Positions 1 through 7,046 are shown, counted from the first letter of the stretch. The stretch is 10,151 bases of DNA from Flavobacteriaceae bacterium UBA6268 (GCA_002440705.1 DJVA01000011.1:1-10151); one strand, 5' to 3'. Made by a program: numbers and translations. Notes: generated by a model from the sequence alone, not told the origin.

Positions 1-357
1 GGGGTTACTTCCAAAGTAGGTAAAGGAGCTTCCTTAGCTTCCGCAATGCTGCAAAAGCTGGAAGGCATTGGGAGTAGTGCCTATTTTGAATTGATCGCGG
101 ATGCCATCCTTCCCAAAAATCAGTACCGCATCAAGCGTTACAACGAACAGTTGGAAGAGGATTTTGACGGAATTTATTTTTCGGAAACTTTTGATCCCAC
201 AAAGCCGCATCAATTTACCTACGATTCGCATTGCGCCTATTGCCATATCATTCAGGAGGGGGTGAAGCTAAAACTGGATGTGGTCCAGCCCTTTTCGGAG
301 GGTACAAAAAAATCGATTCAGACCTCACTGGGCAATTTTCCAAAGGCTTCCTTGTAG
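1..357 (+). CDS. 3' end of an unrecognised protein (partial, start outside window)
   Basis: The reading frame is open from base 1 and stops with TAG at 355-357, giving the last 118 residues of a protein whose beginning lies left of the window. The ATG at 46 is probably internal, because the 15 codons before it read as normal protein. The fragment is soluble-looking, with mixed helix and strand character and no membrane segment. It contains a CxxC pair in 'SHCAYCHII' near residue 83, which could bind metal or be coincidental. I do not recognise the family and assign no function. The last 40 bases overlap the end of the hybrid histidine kinase gene on the other strand, so the two genes converge tail to tail. 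That the frame is a gene is inferred from its length, plausible composition and position; its role is unknown. Confidence 0.68.
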   Translation, partial: GVTSKVGKGASLASAMLQKLEGIGSSAYFELIADAILPKNQYRIKRYNEQLEEDFDGIYFSETFDPTKPHQFTYDSHCAYCHIIQEGVKLKLDVVQPFSEGTKKSIQTSLGNFPKASL

Positions 358-3152
358 CTCTTCGAAAAATAGGAGAGGTTGGAATAGCCTACTTGGTAAG
401 CTATTTCCGAAATCGAAGCGGTTTTTTGTTCCAAAAGTTCTTTGGCCCTGGCAAGCCTAAAATCCCTTATCAAATGGTTGGGGGATTTTCCGATGAGTGT
501 TTTTAATTTCCGGTTCAACTGCGAACGACTGAATCCAACTTCGGCTGCTAAATCTTCAACGGTATAAAACTCGTTGGCCATATGATCTTCCACGACTTGC
601 AATACTTGATTGATAAATCGTTCGTCCATGGAAGTAAGTGTAACTTCCGAGGGAGCAATTTTCAATTCAGCGCTAAACTTTTGCCGTAAAAGTTCCCGTT
701 GGGTTATTAAATTCTGGACCCTAATGGACAACTCCCGCCCATCGAAAGGCTTGGTGACGTAATCATCGGCCCCAGTTTCCAACCCTTCAATCCGATCGCT
801 TTGCTCGGCCTTAGCGGTTAAAAGGATGACGGGGATGTGTGACGTCTTTACGTCTGTTTTAAGTTTTTGACACAATTCCATGCCATTCATATTGGGCATC
901 ATTACATCGCTAATGACCAAATCGGGAATTTCAATTTGTGCCATTGAAAAGCCTTCTTTGCCATCTTTGGCAGTCAGGATCTTGAATTTGCCCAGCAGTT
1001 GCTCGGCAATGTATTGCCGTAAATCGGGATTGTCCTCTACGACCAATACCAACGGTAACTCCGAGTCCTTTGCGATCGCTTCGGTGGTAGCTTCTTTTTC
1101 GGGGAACAGGTAGGCTTCCGTCCTATTTTCGGATGCATTTTGGATTTTAAGTTCAAAAATTTCCTCACTCCTGAATTCCGATTTCTTGTAAGGAAGCACC
1201 ACCTTAAAAGTCGTTCCTGATTCTTCAATACTATCCACACTGATTTGTCCATGGTATAGCTCAACTAGCTCTTTAACCAGTGCCAAGCCAATGCCTGTAC
1301 CCTGATCTTGGGTGGATTCGGTTTGGTAAAAGCGATCGAAGATGTTATCGATTTCCGTTTTGGAAAGCCCCTTTCCGGTGTCTGAGATACGTAGCTTGAT
1401 GACTCCCTGGGAATCTTCTACATGAACGGACACCTCACCGTGTTCCGGGGTAAATTTTAAGGCATTGGAAAGCAGGTTTACCACAATTTTTTCCAACTTG
1501 TCTTTGTCAAAATAGGCCTCATTTATTTCTTTGGGAAAATGGGTCTGAAACCTAATGTGTTTGAGTTCTGCAAGGCTTTCAAAAGAGAACACTATGGAAC
1601 GGATAAATGGGATTAGGGGTCCTTTCGATACCTGTAAGTTCATTTTTCCCTGGTCCAATTTGGAGAGGTCCAATATTTGATCCACCAAATTTTGAAGCCT
1701 AAGGGCATTTCGCTTCATTACTTTTAAGTGCTTTCCCTTTACGGGAACTTCGGTAGTATCTTCCAAGATTTCGGCAGCCGGGATGTTTTCCAAAGACTGA
1801 TTGATGGGACCCAGTATAAGAGATAATGGCGTACGGAATTCGTGCGAGATGTTGGCAAAGAATTTGGACTTTATGGCGTCGATTTCTTTTACTTTTTCTA
1901 CTTCACTTTTGGCGCGTTCACTTAACTGTACTTTTCGGGCAATGGCCAAAGAAAGCACTAACATAAAACCCAATTGGCTTATCACCCAAGGGTTGAGTGA
2001 CGAGGAAAAAGGAATGATGCCCAAGTTCCACAAAATTCCCAGCATACCAAATACGAACATCCACCCCGTGGCAATCACAATGTAACGGATTAAAATATTT
2101 TTATAAAATGCCAAACGCACCACAATGGCCAAAAAAGCAATGAAACTGATTGCAGCAATAAAATTTTCGGATGGGTAATAAAGGTTGGGCTTAATCCGGA
2201 AGAACAAAAGGAAAAAAGCACTGAAAATAACCATCATATAAATAATGATGCTAGTTGCTTTGTAGAGGGTTTTGTTGAGCGCTTTTAGATTGATAAATGC
2301 CCTCATAAAAATCAACAACATGCAAATGGAGGGCAAGGCGGTTAAGATCCAGAGCACTTCAACCCATATAGGATGCTCGGGAAAAAAGACTTCAACGATG
2401 TACAAATCGGAAGTGAGTAGCTGGTAATGGACTGCGCGAAGCAGAAAGACTACCGATAAATAGAGGTAGGACTTTTCCTTGGTAAAAAAAAAGAAAAATA
2501 AAATGTAAAAACCCAGAATAAAAGAACTGCTGGATAGTATGGTTTGAAAAGTGTCATAATGGGTTTTTATAGGGAGGGATAGTTCCCTTAGCTCGAGCAT
2601 CGGAAAAATTTTATCCTTATCGAACGCTTGTATGTAAACGGTTATGGGAACTCCTTGTTGAATTGGCAACTCAAAGCTATTTACCGTAACTGGAAAAGGT
2701 TGATCCTTTAAAGAAGCAGGGACATATACACCGGTTTTGGTGGTTTTGAAAAGCTTATTGTGTTGTACCAAAAAGACATTGACGCTGTCCATGGCCGCAA
2801 TATCCTCGAACTCTTGGGTATTTCTTTTGAAAAGGATAGAGGCATTTTCAATAGCCACATCTGGATTCAACGTAATTTTAAGCCATGCGCTTTTCTGGTC
2901 TTCAATGATGCTGTCTTTTAACTGCTGAAAGGCATATTTTTCAGGAAAAGACAATAGGTCTTCAATGGTAATTGTTGCCGCTTGATTTTGAAGAATTTTG
3001 GTTTTTCCAAATAAGCTTTGAGTACGATTGTTCCCTTTGACCGTAAAAACGGCTGTGGTGTCAACATCCCCTTCCTGCGACCAACAAAAAACAGGAATTG
3101 AAAACAGGAGAAATAGAAAAAAACCAAATGTCCTAAACTGACGAAATTTCAC
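318..3152 (-). CDS. Hybrid two-component regulator: 7TM-DISM sensor, histidine kinase, receiver and AraC DNA-binding domain
   Basis: One polypeptide carries sensing, phosphorelay and DNA binding. From the GTG at 3152 (944 aa) the order is: signal peptide about 1-26; a periplasmic region resembling 7TMR-DISMED2, about 40-195; seven hydrophobic segments about 203-405 (7TM-DISM); HisKA with the H-box 'ISHEFRTPLS' (His437); HATPase with N563, 'DTGKG' near 591 and 'GTGIGLA' near 618; a receiver domain with acidic D707, phospho-acceptor D749, T779 and K801; and an AraC-type helix-turn-helix, about 845-941. All catalytic residues are present. The frame extends upstream to a GTG at 3209, but that codon lies inside a terminator hairpin. 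The GTG at 3152 gives a clean basic-hydrophobic signal peptide, so I prefer it. The ligand and target genes are unknown. Similar hybrids in Bacteroidota often regulate nearby carbohydrate-use genes, but none is visible here. Confidence 0.93.
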   Translation of the reverse strand: MKFRQFRTFGFFLFLLFSIPVFCWSQEGDVDTTAVFTVKGNNRTQSLFGKTKILQNQAATITIEDLLSFPEKYAFQQLKDSIIEDQKSAWLKITLNPDVAIENASILFKRNTQEFEDIAAMDSVNVFLVQHNKLFKTTKTGVYVPASLKDQPFPVTVNSFELPIQQGVPITVYIQAFDKDKIFPMLELRELSLPIKTHYDTFQTILSSSSFILGFYILFFFFFTKEKSYLYLSVVFLLRAVHYQLLTSDLYIVEVFFPEHPIWVEVLWILTALPSICMLLIFMRAFINLKALNKTLYKATSIIIYMMVIFSAFFLLFFRIKPNLYYPSENFIAAISFIAFLAIVVRLAFYKNILIRYIVIATGWMFVFGMLGILWNLGIIPFSSSLNPWVISQLGFMLVLSLAIARKVQLSERAKSEVEKVKEIDAIKSKFFANISHEFRTPLSLILGPINQSLENIPAAEILEDTTEVPVKGKHLKVMKRNALRLQNLVDQILDLSKLDQGKMNLQVSKGPLIPFIRSIVFSFESLAELKHIRFQTHFPKEINEAYFDKDKLEKIVVNLLSNALKFTPEHGEVSVHVEDSQGVIKLRISDTGKGLSKTEIDNIFDRFYQTESTQDQGTGIGLALVKELVELYHGQISVDSIEESGTTFKVVLPYKKSEFRSEEIFELKIQNASENRTEAYLFPEKEATTEAIAKDSELPLVLVVEDNPDLRQYIAEQLLGKFKILTAKDGKEGFSMAQIEIPDLVISDVMMPNMNGMELCQKLKTDVKTSHIPVILLTAKAEQSDRIEGLETGADDYVTKPFDGRELSIRVQNLITQRELLRQKFSAELKIAPSEVTLTSMDERFINQVLQVVEDHMANEFYTVEDLAAEVGFSRSQLNRKLKTLIGKSPNHLIRDFRLARAKELLEQKTASISEIAYQVGYSNLSYFSKSYKEAFGKLPSEV

Positions 3153-3182
3153 GGTTGGTTGTTTTTGGAAAGTTAAGATACT

Positions 3183-3216
3183 AAAAACAGTGCTTGCCTT
3201 GGCAAACACTGTTTTT
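3183..3216 (-). terminator. Rho-independent-type terminator after the SnoaL-like gene
   Basis: A near-perfect inverted repeat pairs 3183-3192 with 3207-3216 and 3194-3197 with 3202-3205, around a 4-base loop. Read leftward, the only mismatch (3193/3206) becomes a G-U wobble, giving a continuous 15-bp stem ending in a run of five T. Read rightward, the same position is a C-A mismatch, although the T run is longer. The better fold and the position 14 bases after the leftward stop codon at 3230 indicate that it ends the SnoaL-like transcript. It also lies immediately upstream of the hybrid kinase gene. Confidence 0.8.
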
Positions 3217-3229
3217 TTTTGAGTTCAAT

Positions 3230-3763
3230 TTATTTTGCTTCAGCGTACCAAGAGGCGTACATCACCTCTATGGGCATGGGAGCATTCTTTTTGATTTCTT
3301 CGTTCTGGAAAGCTTCCAAATCCAAGTTGTGGAACGAAACAATTTTCCATACCCCTTGGTTTTTTTGGAGTACCATGGAAATGACCACTTCGGGATCTTT
3401 TGGCCGCGCTTCATTTTGGTTGACCACCGCACCAAAAATATGGACTAGTGCAATGTCTTTGCTCAAAAACTTGATTTTGTCGATGGTATAAAACAATTGG
3501 GTGCCTTTGTAAAAGGTGCTGAAAATTTGATTGTGCCCTTTTGCATTGTTTTCAACGGACAAGTTTTTCATGTAATACCCGTTCCAAACAATGAAGTCGT
3601 GGGGTTCGGCAAAGGCACTTGCAAAGGTTTCTCCACTTCCGGAGTTCCACCCTTGTTGTAACAGGTGCACCGTGTTTTTGATGTCTTGCTCATCCTTGCT
3701 GGATTGCGCACTAACGGAATTTGAAATGATTGCGATAATGAAAATAAATGCTAATTTTTTCAT
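3230..3763 (-). CDS. Secreted SnoaL/DUF4440-like (NTF2 fold) protein, SgcJ/EcaC family
   Basis: The protein is 177 residues long. Residues 1-20 form a classic signal peptide ending in 'VSAQ', so it is exported to the periplasm or beyond. The mature part looks like a SnoaL-like/DUF4440 domain: an N-terminal helix with 'LLQQGWNSGSGETFASAFAEPHDFIVWNG', then 'GHNQI', alternating strands with 'ALVHIFGAVV', and a late strand 'GVWKIVSFHN'. Database entries of this kind are often named 'SgcJ/EcaC family oxidoreductase', but members are diverse and I see no residues that prove an enzyme activity. It starts at ATG 3763, 26 bases after the 62-residue membrane protein gene, so the two probably share a transcript. 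That transcript would end at the hairpin at 3183-3216. Family assignment is fairly sure; substrate and role are unknown. Confidence 0.85.
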   Translation of the reverse strand: MKKLAFIFIIAIISNSVSAQSSKDEQDIKNTVHLLQQGWNSGSGETFASAFAEPHDFIVWNGYYMKNLSVENNAKGHNQIFSTFYKGTQLFYTIDKIKFLSKDIALVHIFGAVVNQNEARPKDPEVVISMVLQKNQGVWKIVSFHNLDLEAFQNEEIKKNAPMPIEVMYASWYAEAK

Positions 3764-3789
3764 GATAATTGGTTTTTAAAAAATTTGAA

Positions 3790-3978
3790 TTAATAATTGG
3801 TTGAAAAAGGCTGGGAAGCCCAGCGGTTCACCTCGAAACTTACTTGTTGTGAAGCGTAGTCCCAAGTGTATTGTATAGTGTAATAGCTGGCGTAAATCAA
3901 TAGTATGCCCAAGGAAACCATTAAGAAGGTACTTAGGTAGGTTTTGATAGTTGCTTTAATTTCAATTTGATTGTTCAT
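3790..3978 (-). CDS. Small single-pass membrane protein, unknown function
   Basis: This 62-residue frame starts at ATG 3978 and stops with TAA at 3790. A short polar N-terminus ('MNNQIEIKATIKTY') is followed by one clear hydrophobic segment at about residues 15-37, and then a Tyr/Trp/Gln-rich tail ('YTWDYASQQVSFEVNRWASQPF'). The pattern suggests a one-pass inner membrane protein, perhaps with the tail outside. I do not recognise a family. Support for a real gene comes from its position: a good TAnnTTTG promoter element lies about 40 bases upstream, and the secreted SnoaL-like gene begins 26 bases downstream in the same direction, so it would be the first gene of a two-gene operon. It could still be a chance frame, as it is short. 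Confidence 0.62.
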   Translation of the reverse strand: MNNQIEIKATIKTYLSTFLMVSLGILLIYASYYTIQYTWDYASQQVSFEVNRWASQPFSTNY

Positions 3979-4018
3979 GGCGTTGGTTTTACTTCATTTT
4001 GTTGAATGATTGTGGGGT

Positions 4019-4053
4019 CAAAAGTAAAACCGCAATTCAAGAAGGGGTATAAA
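4019..4053 (-). promoter_or_regulatory. Predicted Bacteroidota-type promoter for the small membrane protein/SnoaL-like pair
   Basis: Read leftward, 4026-4019 is TACTTTTG, an exact match to the Bacteroidota -7 element TAnnTTTG. The best upstream box is TTTA at 4053-4050, 23 bases away, an imperfect match to the -33 TTTG. Transcription would start near 4012-4014 and give a leader of roughly 35 bases before the ATG at 3978. The prediction is from sequence match and position only. Confidence 0.5.
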
Positions 4054-4075
4054 GAATTGGGCATGGATTAACACA

Positions 4076-4104
4076 TTTGACGCAGGATATCAAATTGCGC
4101 CAAA
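4076..4104. repeat. Imperfect inverted repeat upstream of the promoter at 4019-4053
   Basis: TTTG.CGCA (4076-4084) is mirrored by TGCG.CAAA (4096-4104), with one central mismatch per arm and an 11-base spacer. It lies in the 172-base gap between apaG and the small membrane protein gene, upstream of the leftward promoter. It could be an operator-like site or a weak transcript-end hairpin for apaG. No T run follows, so I do not call it a terminator. Confidence 0.3.
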
Positions 4105-4149
4105 AGTGGCATTCTTTGCTTTAAATTTGGTACTGTGGGGAGAGGTTCC

Positions 4150-4530
4150 TTAGTTCATCGCAAAGGGAACACTTAGTTTAAATAGGGGGATGCCTACTTC
4201 AATTTCGGCAAAAGGGGTGGTCATTATGTAATGGCCTTGCATGGATCCAAAAGGAGCAGTTAAAAGGCAACCGCTTTTGTAGGTATGGATTTCCCCTGGG
4301 GCCAAAACGGGTTGTCTGCCAATAACTCCCTTGCCTTCAACTATTTCCGTTTTGTTCAATGCATCCTTGATGAGCCAATAACGCGAAAGGAGTTGTACTT
4401 TTTGGTTGCTATTGTTTTCGATGACAATTTCGTACGAAAATGCATATTGCTTCCGGATGTCCGTAATGATCGCCCCTTCAAAATGGGTATCGACCGAAAC
4501 TTTGATGTTATGGGTTACCTGTTGTACCAT
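4150..4530 (-). CDS. apaG: ApaG domain protein (DUF525)
   Basis: The 126-residue protein matches the ApaG family along its whole length and is the usual size. Characteristic stretches are 'QLLSRYWLIKDA' (about 46-57), 'GKGVIGRQPVLAPGE' (66-80) and 'SGCLLTAPFGSMQGHY' (86-101), followed by the C-terminal 'PLFKLSVPFAMN'. ApaG proteins form a compact immunoglobulin/fibronectin-like beta sandwich. The name 'Co2+/Mg2+ efflux protein' comes from an enterobacterial phenotype, and the biochemical function remains unclear. I choose ATG 4530 because flavobacterial relatives begin 'MVQQ'; the frame extends only to a TTG at 4536. The start lies 2 bases after the TGA of the DUF3667 gene (TGAGGATG), which suggests one mRNA and coupled translation. 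Confidence 0.95.
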   Translation of the reverse strand: MVQQVTHNIKVSVDTHFEGAIITDIRKQYAFSYEIVIENNSNQKVQLLSRYWLIKDALNKTEIVEGKGVIGRQPVLAPGEIHTYKSGCLLTAPFGSMQGHYIMTTPFAEIEVGIPLFKLSVPFAMN

Positions 4531-4532
4531 CC

Positions 4533-5654
4533 TCAATAAATTGCAGCGGTAATGGCAAAGAAAATAAGCGCGGCAAAAATCATCCCAATGCCAAAAACCG
4601 TATTTAAAAATACATATTTTACTAATGTGATGAATCTATTTTGTTTGTAAAAGTTGCGCAGGGCCTTGTAAAAATAAAATGGACCTATCAAAATAAACAG
4701 CAACCCAGAGAAGATGCTATCGCCCATAATCGTGTCGGGGATGGCAAAAATCAGCAAAGCCAAAAACACAAAACCAAAAATGTGGAAAATAAACACCAAG
4801 TGTTCCATGTAGTTGTACTTTTTTTTGGAATAAATCAACCAAAAGAACAACGCAAAGAAGGGGGCAAAGAAGAACAGGAAGAAGGGAATCTTTCCCAGTA
4901 GGTAATTCACAAATCCAAAAGGATCTTCCTTAATCCGGTCGATGGAATCATTTTTGGAATAAAGCCAGCGATTAAATCGTGTGTTTTTATGATTCAAGCT
5001 GTCCAGGGCTTCTGTGGGGTTTTTTATTTTACTCGAATTGTAAAAGCTACGATACGAGTCAAATCGTTTCACCAATCGATTGCCCCAGGAAAGGGTGTCC
5101 AAAGCCTCTTCGCTAATGATGGGTTCCTCATTGTTTTGATTCAATGGAATGGTATCACCATTAACGACCAAGGTGTCCTTGGATAATGTCATTTGTTGTC
5201 CTTGTGGTAAATTTTGAGTATTTAAGGTTACAATGTTATCGTTAATTTTTATAGGCTTGTCATTTTGGTTCCAGTTTACAATATTGTTATTTCCTCCCGA
5301 AAAGGTAGAAATGATTCCCTGGATCAAAAAGTAGATAATGGAAACGCTTAAGTAGAAACGAAAGGGGTTGGCATATTTCAGGCGTTGCCCGTGCACATAA
5401 TTCCTGCTGATGGTCCCCGGTTTGAAAAGTAGGTCCCGCACCGTGTAGCGCAAACGCGAATCGTAGGTAAAAATACTGCTGAAGAACTCCTTGAAAAAAT
5501 CACTGAGTGCCAACTGCTTTTTGGAATTTAACTGGCCGCAGTAGGAGCAATAAATATCGCTTAAATCCAAAGGGTGCCCACAATTGAGGCATTCCACCCC
5601 ACGGTATTTGGTGGCTTTTCTTCCTGAAGTAACGTCTGGAAGGTTCTGGCTCAT
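4533..5654 (-). CDS. DUF3667 family zinc-ribbon membrane protein
   Basis: The protein has 373 residues. The N-terminus holds a zinc-ribbon-like Cys4 set (C22, C25, C36, C39: 'CLNCG...CSYCG'). Then comes the conserved DUF3667 block 'FFSSIFTYDSRLRYTVRDLLFKPGTISRNYVHGQRLKYANPFRFYLS' (about 57-103). A first membrane segment (about 98-115) is followed by a polar loop of about 135 residues, rich in Asn, Asp and Ser, and then four hydrophobic segments (about 253-275, 283-306, 314-330, 346-370). By topology the ribbon is probably cytoplasmic and the loop extracytoplasmic. The family's function is unknown; I make no claim beyond that. ATG 5654 is the natural start, just before the zinc ribbon. The gene is followed 2 bases later by apaG, and a terminator-like hairpin stands directly before its start codon. 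Confidence 0.9.
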   Translation of the reverse strand: MSQNLPDVTSGRKATKYRGVECLNCGHPLDLSDIYCSYCGQLNSKKQLALSDFFKEFFSSIFTYDSRLRYTVRDLLFKPGTISRNYVHGQRLKYANPFRFYLSVSIIYFLIQGIISTFSGGNNNIVNWNQNDKPIKINDNIVTLNTQNLPQGQQMTLSKDTLVVNGDTIPLNQNNEEPIISEEALDTLSWGNRLVKRFDSYRSFYNSSKIKNPTEALDSLNHKNTRFNRWLYSKNDSIDRIKEDPFGFVNYLLGKIPFFLFFFAPFFALFFWLIYSKKKYNYMEHLVFIFHIFGFVFLALLIFAIPDTIMGDSIFSGLLFILIGPFYFYKALRNFYKQNRFITLVKYVFLNTVFGIGMIFAALIFFAITAAIY

Positions 5655-5659
5655 AGCAT

Positions 5660-5680
5660 AAAAATAAGGAAACTTCCTTA
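5660..5680 (-). terminator. Terminator-like hairpin between the DUF5103 and DUF3667 genes
   Basis: Read leftward, TAAGGA (5680-5675) pairs with TCCTTA (5670-5665) around a 4-base loop and is followed at once by TTTTT (5664-5660). The stem is short (6 bp) and A/T-rich, so it is a weak terminator at best. It sits 28 bases after the DUF5103 stop and only 5 bases before the DUF3667 ATG. It would therefore be part of the DUF3667 leader if the two genes share a transcript. Confidence 0.45.
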
Positions 5681-5707
5681 ATCTTTAAGCACCAAAGCAA
5701 ATTGAGG

Positions 5708-6961
5708 TTAGTTGTTGGTAATGATGCTGGAGTTTCCTTTGCCCATCCCTATGATGCGGTCATATCGTTCTCCAGGCCCACGGTAATAGACCAAAACCGT
5801 ATAATCGTTTTCGGTTTGCCAAAAGTTACCGCCGATGGCACCTTGGTCGATGCTGCCATCGCGGTCCACCACAACAAAGCGGTAATTGTAAAAACCCTGT
5901 TTGAAAAGACGGGTGTTACGGAACGTATCCGTTTCCTCATCATATTTCATGTAAGTGCTTTCGTCGATGGTCCAGTTGTTAAAATTTCCATAGATATGGA
6001 TCTCCTTATCCCCAATGTCCTCATAATACTTCAGTGCAAAGTGCATGCGGATGTACTCGGCTTCAATGGCTTGATTTTCTGTATAAAGGGCTCTAACCAC
6101 AAAATTTCCGTTGATGTCGGGATAATACGTATAAGGTTTGTCTGCACGGGAAAGCTTGGTATACAGGTAATGGTCGAAGAGGTCATTTTGCTCGATATAT
6201 CGAATCCCATTATTGGCAACACGGGCTTCTTTAGTATCAAAATTAAAAAATTCATTTCCTGCCCAAAAAGAGGATTCCTGATCGTATCGGTAAATAAGCT
6301 CCGACCCTAAGGTGTATTGTGGTTTTAAATCGGTGATGGCTGTTTTTAAATTGCTGTTCTGAAGTACTAAAGTTTTAACGCTTTGTTTAGGGTTGATAAG
6401 GGGCTGGTTGTTTGAGTTGATGGTAAATTGTACACTTTGTTTCGAATCGATGTATTTAAAATCCCTAGAGCGTTTTATTTCTACACCTACACCTACTTGG
6501 TCTTCCACCACCATGAATTTTCGGGTAAATACCAATTGGCCCTCATCGTTGTAGATGCTAATGAGGTAATTTCCACTTTTACGCACGCCGCGGGTTTCGC
6601 GATTGGGGATGGCGAGGCTGTAATGCGAATAAAGCTGTAGGGTATTCAGCGAGTTTTCATAGGTTTCTATGCGCACGTCATCAAATCCGTCCAGGTATTC
6701 TCCTTTAGACAAATCACTTTCACTCCAATCAAAATTGTGATGGGTAATTTTATAGTAATAATCTTCTTCATTTCCATTGATGTCGTCAAAAGAAAGTACC
6801 AACCGTTGTCCAAGATTGATGATAGGAAGTTGGCTTTGTTGGGTATTGCCTTTAAACTGAACAGTGCGTATGAAATAGGGTTCAACCTTCTCAACAATTT
6901 GGGCATTTAGGTGGAGAAGTCCTCCAAAGAATAGTGCAAACCAGAGGATGTTTCGTTGCAT
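5708..6961 (-). CDS. DUF5103 / type IX secretion system plug protein family
   Basis: The protein has 417 residues from ATG 6961. A signal peptide (about 1-21, 'MQRNILWFALFFGGLLHLNAQ') indicates export. The body resembles DUF5103: 'RTVQFKGNTQQSQLPIINLGQRLVLSFDDING', 'YYYKITHHNFDWSESDLSKGEYLDGFDD' (about 68-95), 'YSHYSLAIPN', then beta-rich repeats. Near 320-366, 'IHIYGNFNNW...GFYNYRFVVVD' looks like an E-set/CBM48-type beta sandwich. In Flavobacterium a protein of this family was seen plugging the periplasmic side of the SprA translocon of the type IX secretion system. That role here is by homology only, as no other secretion genes are in the window. The frame extends to a TTG at 6991, but the ATG gives the clean signal peptide. 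The gene is divergent from nqrA. Confidence 0.88.
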   Translation of the reverse strand: MQRNILWFALFFGGLLHLNAQIVEKVEPYFIRTVQFKGNTQQSQLPIINLGQRLVLSFDDINGNEEDYYYKITHHNFDWSESDLSKGEYLDGFDDVRIETYENSLNTLQLYSHYSLAIPNRETRGVRKSGNYLISIYNDEGQLVFTRKFMVVEDQVGVGVEIKRSRDFKYIDSKQSVQFTINSNNQPLINPKQSVKTLVLQNSNLKTAITDLKPQYTLGSELIYRYDQESSFWAGNEFFNFDTKEARVANNGIRYIEQNDLFDHYLYTKLSRADKPYTYYPDINGNFVVRALYTENQAIEAEYIRMHFALKYYEDIGDKEIHIYGNFNNWTIDESTYMKYDEETDTFRNTRLFKQGFYNYRFVVVDRDGSIDQGAIGGNFWQTENDYTVLVYYRGPGERYDRIIGMGKGNSSIITNN

Positions 6962-6978
6962 GCAAAAATATTTGTGGC

Positions 6979-7012
6979 TAAAGATACACAAATTTTGTGC
7001 CTTCCCTGAAAA
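6979..7012 (-). promoter_or_regulatory. Possible promoter for the DUF5103 gene
   Basis: Read leftward, TATCTTTA (6986-6979) matches TAnnTTTG at all but the last position. A T-rich box TTTTC (7012-7008) lies 21 bases upstream as an imperfect -33 element. Transcription would start near 6973, about 12 bases before the ATG at 6961. A perfect TAnnTTTG match at 6970-6963 is too close to the start codon to serve unless the gene is leaderless or starts later. Confidence 0.3.
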
Positions 7013-7046
7013 CGAAAACGGTATCGATTGGATTTCCCAGAAAATT

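Noticed and set aside
3207..3209. GTG as start of the hybrid kinase
   Set aside because: It falls in the descending arm of the terminator hairpin and would put 19 extra residues before a clean signal peptide.
5702..6310. Rightward open frame of 202 codons
   Set aside because: It lies wholly opposite the well-supported DUF5103 gene, has no recognisable domain or signal, and is explained as a shadow of that gene's codon use.
6963..6970. Perfect TAnnTTTG match read leftward (TATTTTTG)
   Set aside because: Transcription would start at or after the DUF5103 start codon at 6961, with no suitable later start.
6962..6991. TTG-initiated 10-residue extension of the DUF5103 protein
   Set aside because: The ATG at 6961 begins directly at the signal peptide; the extension overlaps the promoter region and uses a rare start codon.
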